Shown here piece by piece: positions 58,712-64,000 of a DNA stretch of 64,000 nucleotides. The DNA lies in the NCBI RefSeq assembly GCF_045277565.1, contig NZ_CP123584.1:248001-312000 (forward strand), in the 5' to 3' direction. The notes below the pieces were generated by a model. It did no database searches. It saw only the letters and a list, made by a program, of their open reading frames with translations, and was not told the DNA's origin. Both the position numbers and the translations under genes were made by a program. Source of the stretch: Aliisedimentitalea scapharcae (lineage in GTDB: Bacteria; Pseudomonadota; Alphaproteobacteria; Rhodobacterales; Rhodobacteraceae). Position 1 is the first letter of the stretch, and each line of letters opens with the position of its first letter.

Positions 58712-60327
58712 TGGCAATCACCTCTGCAAACCAGCTCGAGCTGTTGCAAACCGCCGAGGCCGTGGCCCGCGAAAAGATGATCGACCCCGGTCTGGTCATC
58801 GAAGCGATGGAAGAGAGCCTGGCTCGCGCTGCCAAAAGCCGTTACGGCGCGGAGATGGACATCCGTGTGTCCATCGACCGCAAAACTGGTCGCGCCACCT
58901 TTACCCGTGTTCGCACAGTGGTCGAGGATGAGCTGCTGGAAAACTACCAGGCAGAATTCACCGTTGATCAGGCCAAACAGTACATGGCGGACCCTCAGCT
59001 CGGCGATACATTCGTCGAAGAAGTCCCGCCGGTCGAGATGGGCCGGATCGCCGCGCAATCGGCCAAGCAGGTGATCCTGCAAAAGGTCCGCGAAGCCGAG
59101 CGCGATCGTCAGTTCGAAGAATTCAAAGATCGTGCCGGGAGCATCATCAACGGTCTGGTCAAGCGGGAAGAGTACGGCAACGTCATCGTCGACGTGGGCG
59201 CTGGCGAAGCGATCCTGCGCCGCAACGAAAAGATTGGTCGCGAAAGCTATCGCCCGAATGACCGTATCCGTTGCTATATCAAGGACGTGCGTCGCGAAGT
59301 GCGTGGCCCGCAGATCTTCCTGAGCCGAACTGCACCAGAATTCATGGCCGAACTGTTCAAGATGGAAGTGCCGGAGATCTATGACGGTATCATCGAGATC
59401 AAGGCCGTTGCCCGTGATCCGGGTTCGCGGGCCAAGATTGCCGTGATTTCCTATGATGGGTCGATTGACCCCGTAGGGGCCTGTGTGGGTATGCGCGGCA
59501 GCCGCGTGCAGGCCGTTGTCAATGAATTGCAGGGTGAAAAGATCGACATCATCCCGTGGAACGAAGATCAGCCAACCTTCCTGGTAAACGCTTTGCAGCC
59601 TGCAGAAGTGTCCAAGGTTGTCCTGGATGAAGAAGCCGGCAAAATCGAAGTTGTCGTGCCCGAAGAACAGCTGAGCCTCGCAATTGGCCGCCGCGGTCAG
59701 AATGTGCGCCTGGCCAGCCAGCTGACCAACCTCGACATCGATATCATGACCGAGGAAGAGGAATCGGCGCGTCGCCAGAAGGAATTCGAAGCGCGCACCG
59801 GTCTGTTCATGGAAACACTGGATCTGGACGAATTCTTTGCCCAGCTGTTGGTGTCCGAAGGCTTTACCAACCTCGAAGAGGTCGCGTATGTCGAGCTGGA
59901 TGAACTTCTGGTCATCGATGGTGTGGATGATGGCACCGCCGAGGAACTGCAGGCTCGTGCCCGCGATTATCTCGAAGCACAGGCCAAGGCGGCCCTGGAT
60001 GCAGCCCGTGCGCTGGGTGCCGAAGAGAGCCTCATTGAATTCAACGGTCTGACGCCCCAAATGGTCGAGGCTCTGGCCAAGGATGACGTCAAAACCCTGG
60101 AAGATTTCGCCACTTGTGCGGATTGGGAACTGGCTGGTGGCTGGACCACAGCCGATGGTGAGCGGGTCAAGGACGACGGTATTCTGGAACCCTTTGGCAT
60201 GACGCTGGAAGAAGCCCAGGACATGGTCATGACTGCGCGTATCCTTCTGGGTTGGGTTGATCCTGCGGATTTGGAAACAGAAGAAGAAGCCCCTGAAGGT
60301 GAAAGCCAGCAGGAGGACGAGGCCTGA
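58711..60327 (+). CDS. nusA: transcription factor NusA
   Basis: A 538-residue elongation, termination and antitermination factor. NTD residues 1-130 contain QLELLQTAEAVAREKMIDPGLVIEAMEESLARAAKSRYG; the S1 domain is near 135-200 (GLVKREEYGNVIVDVG); KH domains include KAVARDPGSRAKIAVISYDGSIDPVGACVGMRGSRVQAVVNELQGEKIDII and LAIGRRGQNVRLASQL. The C-terminal acidic repeats (LVSEGFTNLEEVAYV, DDVKTLEDFATCADWEL) are as in proteobacterial NusA. Couples to rimP and infB. Confidence 0.96.
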   Translation: MAITSANQLELLQTAEAVAREKMIDPGLVIEAMEESLARAAKSRYGAEMDIRVSIDRKTGRATFTRVRTVVEDELLENYQAEFTVDQAKQYMADPQLGDTFVEEVPPVEMGRIAAQSAKQVILQKVREAERDRQFEEFKDRAGSIINGLVKREEYGNVIVDVGAGEAILRRNEKIGRESYRPNDRIRCYIKDVRREVRGPQIFLSRTAPEFMAELFKMEVPEIYDGIIEIKAVARDPGSRAKIAVISYDGSIDPVGACVGMRGSRVQAVVNELQGEKIDIIPWNEDQPTFLVNALQPAEVSKVVLDEEAGKIEVVVPEEQLSLAIGRRGQNVRLASQLTNLDIDIMTEEEESARRQKEFEARTGLFMETLDLDEFFAQLLVSEGFTNLEEVAYVELDELLVIDGVDDGTAEELQARARDYLEAQAKAALDAARALGAEESLIEFNGLTPQMVEALAKDDVKTLEDFATCADWELAGGWTTADGERVKDDGILEPFGMTLEEAQDMVMTARILLGWVDPADLETEEEAPEGESQQEDEA

Positions 60328-60351
60328 TTTCAGGTCTCGTTGGAGGTGTAA

Positions 60352-60975
60352 ATGGGACGCGGTGGTGTCACAAAAGACCATTCGGACGGTCCGGACCGGA
60401 AATGCATTGCCACTGGTGATGCTCAGCCCAAACACGGGTTGGTCCGCTTCGTCATGGGTCCCGATGAACAGGTGGTTCCTGATGTCATGGGCAAGTTGCC
60501 TGGGCGCGGGGTCTATGTAACGGCGGATCGCGAGTCGTTGGACAAAGCGGTGGAGAAGAAACTCTTTGCCCGCGGCTTCAAGGCTCAGGTCACCGTTCCA
60601 GACGGGTTGGTGGACGAAGTCGAACGACAGATCGTCCGCCGGATCGTCGAACTGCTGAGTTTGGCCCGTAAGTCGGGCCATGCGGTTGCAGGTTACGAAA
60701 AGGTCAAGGACTGGCTCTCCAAAGAGGAAGCCGAAGTTCTGATCCAGGCCTCGGATGGGTCTGGGCGCGGCAAATCGAAACTGAGCACACCGCATTACGG
60801 AAAATATATCGGAAGCCTCACGGCAGACGAACTAGGCATGGCTTTTGGTCGCGAAACTGTGATACATGCGGCGCTCGCCTCTGGTGGACTCGGCAAACGT
60901 GTTGTAGAGGAAGCGCAACGACTGAACGGTATGCGTAATGTTGTCGGTGGCAAGGGCCGCCGAACGGAAGGATAA
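60352..60975 (+). CDS. YlxR/L7Ae RNA-binding protein
   Basis: A 207-residue protein. Residues 10-80 match YlxR (DUF448): DRKCIATGDAQPKHGLVRFVMGPDEQVVPDVMGKLPGRGVYVTADRESLDKA. Residues 95-200 are an L7Ae-like RNA-binding domain (RIVELLSLARKSGHAVAGYEKVKDWLSK, LGMAFGRETVIHAALASGGLGKRVVEEAQRL). In many bacteria it lies between nusA and infB, which is what is seen. Its cellular role is not well known. Confidence 0.92.
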   Translation: MGRGGVTKDHSDGPDRKCIATGDAQPKHGLVRFVMGPDEQVVPDVMGKLPGRGVYVTADRESLDKAVEKKLFARGFKAQVTVPDGLVDEVERQIVRRIVELLSLARKSGHAVAGYEKVKDWLSKEEAEVLIQASDGSGRGKSKLSTPHYGKYIGSLTADELGMAFGRETVIHAALASGGLGKRVVEEAQRLNGMRNVVGGKGRRTEG

Positions 60976-60983
60976 AGAGCTTT

Positions 60984-63482
60984 ATGAGCGATAGTGACGG
61001 CAAAAAGACTTTGGGTCTGCGTAGTGGGGCCCGTCCGGGCAATGTGAAACAAAGTTTCAGCCACGGACGGACCAAAAATGTCGTGGTGGAAACAAAACGC
61101 AAGCGCGTTGTGGTTCCCAAGCCGGGCGCTGGCAAAGCGGGTGGTGGTGCTACACCATCCGGTGATCCATCGCGCCGTCCTGCCGGGATCTCTGATGCAG
61201 AAATGGCGCGTCGTCTGAAGGCCCTTCAGGCGGCCAAGGCGCGCGAAGCGGAAGAGACAGCCAAGCGTGCTGCCGAAGAAAAGGCCCGCGAGGAAGACCG
61301 CGCACGCCGCCGGGCCGAGATGGAAGCCAAGGAACGCGAACAGCGTGAAGCTGAAGAGCGTGCCCGCCAGAAGGCGGAAGACGAAGAGCGGAAGAAGCGT
61401 GAAGCTGAAGATGCTGCCAAACAGGCGGCTGCCGAAGCCGCTTCTGTCGCGGACAAGAAAAAAGTCGAGCCTGCCGCCCAGCAGCCGCGGACCTTTAAGA
61501 CCCCGACTGGTGCCGATGCAACGCCCCGCAAAACCGACCGCGACCAGCGTCAGCCGGCCCGCAACAAGGGCCGTGATGATAGCCGCCGTTCTGGCAAGCT
61601 GACGCTGAGCCAGGCCACAGGTGGTGCAGGCGGACGTCATCGTTCTGTCGCCGCGATGAAGCGCAAGCAGGAACGTGCCCGTCAAAAAGCCATGGGTGGC
61701 GCAGTCGAGCGTGAAAAGGTAATCCGCGACGTTCAGTTGCCGGAATCCATTGTAGTTTCGGAACTGGCGAACCGTATGGCCGAACGTGTGGCTGACGTTG
61801 TCAAAGAGCTCATGAAAATGGGCATGATGGTAACGCAGAACCAGCCGCTGGATGCCGATACCGCAGAACTGATCATTCAGGAATTCGGTCACAATGTTGT
61901 GCGCGTTTCTGATGCAGACGTCGAAGATGTTATTGCTGATATCGATGATGACGAAGGCACATTGCAGTCGCGTCCGCCGGTCATCACCATCATGGGCCAC
62001 GTTGACCACGGTAAAACCTCGTTGCTGGATGCGATTCGCGACGCCAAGGTTGTGTCTGGTGAAGCAGGTGGGATCACACAGCACATCGGTGCGTATCAGG
62101 TGAAAACCGAGAGCGGCACCGTTCTCAGCTTCCTCGATACACCTGGCCACGCTGCGTTTACTTCGATGCGGTCGCGTGGTGCTCAGGTCACCGATATCGT
62201 GGTTCTGGTTGTGGCCGCCGATGATTCGGTCATGCCGCAGACAATTGAGGCGATCAACCACGCCAAAGCGGCCAAGGTTCCGATGATTGTTGCGATCAAC
62301 AAGATCGATAAACCGGCCGCCGACCCGAACAAGGTGCGCGCCGAACTGCTGCAACACGAGGTGGTCGTAGAGCAGATGTCCGGTGAAGTGCAGGACGTCG
62401 AAGTGTCCGCTGTCACCGGTCAGGGTCTGGACGAATTGCTCGAAGCAATTGCGCTGCAATCAGAGATCCTGGAACTGAAGGCCAATCCTGATCGTGCTGC
62501 CCAAGGTGCAGTGATCGAGGCTCAGCTGGACGTGGGACGTGGCCCGGTTGCTACGGTTTTGATCCAAAAAGGTACTTTGCGTCAGGGCGATATCTTTGTT
62601 GTGGGTGAGCAATACGGTAAGGTCCGTGCGCTGATCAACGACAAGGGTGAGCGCGTCACCGAAGCGGGCCCGTCGGTTCCCGTCGAGGTTCTGGGCCTGA
62701 ACGGCACTCCCGAAGCGGGTGACGTGCTGAACGTGACCGAGACCGAAGCCCAAGCGCGTGAAATCGCCAATTATCGCGAACAGGCGGCCAAGGACAAACG
62801 TGCCGCTGCGGGGGCTGCGACCACGCTGGAACAGCTGATGCAGAAGGCCAAGGACGACGAAACCGTCTCTGAGCTGCCAATTCTGGTCAAAGCTGACGTG
62901 CAAGGGTCTGCTGAAGCCATCGTTCAGGCGATGGAGAAGATCGGCAACGACGAAGTGCGCGTACGGGTTCTGCATTCGGGTGTTGGTGCGATCACCGAAA
63001 CCGATGTGGGGCTGGCCGAAGCGTCCGGCGCTCCGATCATGGGCTTCAACGTACGTGCCAATGCCTCGGCCCGGAATACAGCCAACCAAAAGAGCGTCGA
63101 GATCCGGTATTATTCGGTGATCTACGATCTGGTCGATGACGTAAAAGCAGCCGCATCTGGCTTGTTGAGCGCAGAGATCAAGGAAAACTTTATCGGGTAC
63201 GCCACGATCAAGGATGTGTTCAAGGTCTCCAACGTTGGCAAGGTCGCCGGGTGTCTGGTTACCGAAGGTGTCGCACGCCGCTCTGCGGGCGTGCGTCTGC
63301 TGCGCGACAACGTGGTCATCCACGAAGGCACGCTGAAGACCCTGAAGCGCTTCAAGGACGAAGTGAACGAGGTCCAGTCGGGTCAGGAATGTGGTATGGC
63401 ATTCGAGAACTATGATGATATTCGCGCAGGCGATGTCATCGAGATCTTTGAACGCGAAGAGGTTACCCGGACACTGACGTGA
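60984..63482 (+). CDS. infB: translation initiation factor IF-2
   Basis: An 832-residue GTPase that places initiator tRNA on the ribosome. The N-terminal third is charged coiled coil (EAEETAKRAAEEKAREEDRARRRAEMEAKE; 70-160). The G domain starts near 335 with ITIMGHVDHGKTS (G1), DTPGHAAFTSMRSRGAQVTD (G3), NKIDKP (G4); domains II-IV end ENYDDIRAGDVIEIFEREEV. Length is normal. The ATG is eight bases after ylxR. It ends with a strong terminator; rbfA does not follow. Confidence 0.96.
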   Translation: MSDSDGKKTLGLRSGARPGNVKQSFSHGRTKNVVVETKRKRVVVPKPGAGKAGGGATPSGDPSRRPAGISDAEMARRLKALQAAKAREAEETAKRAAEEKAREEDRARRRAEMEAKEREQREAEERARQKAEDEERKKREAEDAAKQAAAEAASVADKKKVEPAAQQPRTFKTPTGADATPRKTDRDQRQPARNKGRDDSRRSGKLTLSQATGGAGGRHRSVAAMKRKQERARQKAMGGAVEREKVIRDVQLPESIVVSELANRMAERVADVVKELMKMGMMVTQNQPLDADTAELIIQEFGHNVVRVSDADVEDVIADIDDDEGTLQSRPPVITIMGHVDHGKTSLLDAIRDAKVVSGEAGGITQHIGAYQVKTESGTVLSFLDTPGHAAFTSMRSRGAQVTDIVVLVVAADDSVMPQTIEAINHAKAAKVPMIVAINKIDKPAADPNKVRAELLQHEVVVEQMSGEVQDVEVSAVTGQGLDELLEAIALQSEILELKANPDRAAQGAVIEAQLDVGRGPVATVLIQKGTLRQGDIFVVGEQYGKVRALINDKGERVTEAGPSVPVEVLGLNGTPEAGDVLNVTETEAQAREIANYREQAAKDKRAAAGAATTLEQLMQKAKDDETVSELPILVKADVQGSAEAIVQAMEKIGNDEVRVRVLHSGVGAITETDVGLAEASGAPIMGFNVRANASARNTANQKSVEIRYYSVIYDLVDDVKAAASGLLSAEIKENFIGYATIKDVFKVSNVGKVAGCLVTEGVARRSAGVRLLRDNVVIHEGTLKTLKRFKDEVNEVQSGQECGMAFENYDDIRAGDVIEIFEREEVTRTLT

Positions 63483-63498
63483 TCCAACCGACCTTATG

Positions 63499-63540
63499 AA
63501 ACCAAAAAAGGACAGCTGAAAAGCTGTCCTTTTTTGGTTT
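63499..63540 (+). terminator. strong intrinsic terminator after infB
   Basis: A perfect 19-base-pair stem (63499-63517 with 63522-63540) around a GAAA tetraloop, containing a six-A run on one arm and six-T run on the other. It ends the rimP-infB operon and could also work on the minus strand, toward the small ORF at 63602-63736. Confidence 0.93.
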
Positions 63541-63601
63541 GTGAGTGGTGTTGAACAAGTTTGATATGGGCAAGTAAACCAAACAAGTTGCCAAAATCGT
63601 G

Positions 63602-63736
63602 TTAGGCGGCGGTTTGCACCGGTCGCCCCTCATATACATTTCGACCAACCTTTACGGCGATCCTGCCGTCCGGGAACGCCCGAACAAATGTACCTTGCAC
63701 TGAGACGCAACTGCCCAAAGTGATAGTCCTTAGCAT
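63602..63736 (-). CDS. 44-residue hypothetical protein
   Basis: Minus-strand frame MLRTITLGSCVSVQGTFVRA, 44 codons, with the rest running to VGRNVYEGRPVQTAA. GGGGAGGA at eight bases before the ATG is a very good ribosome binding site, which the neighbouring random frames lack. The coding frame is not shadowed by another gene. Similar short proteins occur near the end of this operon in related genomes from what I recall; function is unknown. It converges with infB through the terminator. Confidence 0.7.
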   Translation of the reverse strand: MLRTITLGSCVSVQGTFVRAFPDGRIAVKVGRNVYEGRPVQTAA

Positions 63737-63917
63737 GCCAAATCCTCCCCAAAGAACGAGACAGCTTCTTTTTACACCAAAATGATTAAAAAATGATCTA
63801 CAAAATTACCATAGATTTTACACCTTTAGCGATCCTTCACACATTATGTAGCCGAATCACACTGTGCCCCCCCCAACATCCTGATGATGTTGAACACGTC
63901 AGGGTTGTGGGGGAAAT

Positions 63918-64000
63918 TCATAACCAATCACGCAGGATCGGAATCAGGGGAATATCGGCAGGCGGCATAGGATAGTTGCACAGCTCATTCGTGCGAACCC
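63918..64000 (-). CDS. possible C-terminal end of a gene continuing past the window
   Basis: On the minus strand a frame open to the window edge ends at TGA (63918-63920) with ...NELCNYPMPPADIPLIPILRDWL. It is short and its assignment is weak; the composition is reasonable for a protein end. Downstream of it there is an imperfect hairpin, 63874-63892 (CAACATC/GATGTTG). Could be chance. Confidence 0.3.
   Translation of the reverse strand, partial: VRTNELCNYPMPPADIPLIPILRDWL

Noticed and set aside
58537..62459. Long minus-strand frames (752 and 554 codons) opposite rimP, nusA, ylxR and infB
   Set aside because: The plus strand carries well-known conserved genes; the minus frames have no motif and arise from codon bias.
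1..64000. CRISPR arrays, insertion sequences, prophage or toxin-antitoxin genes
   Set aside because: I searched by eye for regular repeats, transposase or integrase motifs and found none.

Overview
The window is a contiguous stretch of bacterial chromosome, densely packed with housekeeping genes and very probably from the Roseobacter group (Rhodobacterales, Alphaproteobacteria). The evidence is gene content and order: the alphaproteobacterial origin-proximal block (secB, dnaQ, coaE, aroE, maf, hemJ, rho, mnmE, mnmG, rsmG, parA, parB), a Tim44-like protein and FxsA beside secB, HemJ in heme synthesis, and a NavSp1-like bacterial sodium channel. I saw no tRNA, rRNA, CRISPR array, prophage or insertion sequence. 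The first gene and a possible gene at the last bases run off the window.

Layout. 1-5600: hydrolase, MFS transporter, a minus-strand cell-envelope operon (Tim44-like, MltA, Smr), then fxsA and secB. 5600-8360: minus-strand operon maf-aroE-coaE-dnaQ with 4-8 base overlaps. 8360-8766: a 407-base noncoding region with several near-consensus DnaA boxes and an AT-rich run, the best replication-origin candidate. 8767-16145: plus-strand hemJ, rho, mnmE, mnmG, rsmG, parA, parB; two perfect 16-base parS palindromes sit inside the 5' ends of mnmG and rsmG. 16135-18963: minus-strand rph-rdgB-hemW plus a small membrane protein. 19079-20713: hrcA-grpE. 20805-26720: mutS diverging from maeB and a PfkB sugar kinase. 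26733-29299: msrA, a class IV aminotransferase and a sulfotransferase between two inverted copies of a 65-base repeat. 29310-35552: VOC protein, a hairpin-rich intergenic region, SCP2 protein, argG, a membrane protein, threonine dehydratase, and an HPt protein diverging from a response-regulator phosphatase. 35771-39024: two Nudix hydrolases, hslO and cca. 39231-45012: a two-subunit ABC exporter, an RlmD-like methyltransferase and the sodium channel. 45069-47293: two L,D-transpeptidase-like proteins around a CAP lipoprotein, and a 60-residue exported peptide. 47409-54862: a 1000-residue kinase/M23/aminotransferase fusion, hemH, a methyltransferase, comF, grxC, a nitrilase-family amidase and a MarR regulator. 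54863-55350: a second hairpin-rich noncoding region. 55351-63482: ubiG, pip, an internally shortened solute-binding protein, then the rimP-nusA-ylxR-infB operon with its own promoter and a leader terminator, closed by a 19-base-pair terminator.

How the genes work together: the core is origin biology (origin candidate, parS, ParAB) next to tRNA and rRNA modification (MnmE, MnmG, RsmG) and protein or RNA quality control (SecB, HrcA, GrpE, Hsp33, RdgB, RNase PH). Less ordinary items are the kinase-M23-aminotransferase fusion, a 12-base site shared upstream of that gene and the class IV aminotransferase, two strings of hairpins in convergent intergenic regions, palindromic dispersed repeats, and a likely attenuated rimP leader. 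I found no clear new defence or mobile system. All starts, motifs and repeats were read by eye; family names rest on recognised motifs, not on searches.
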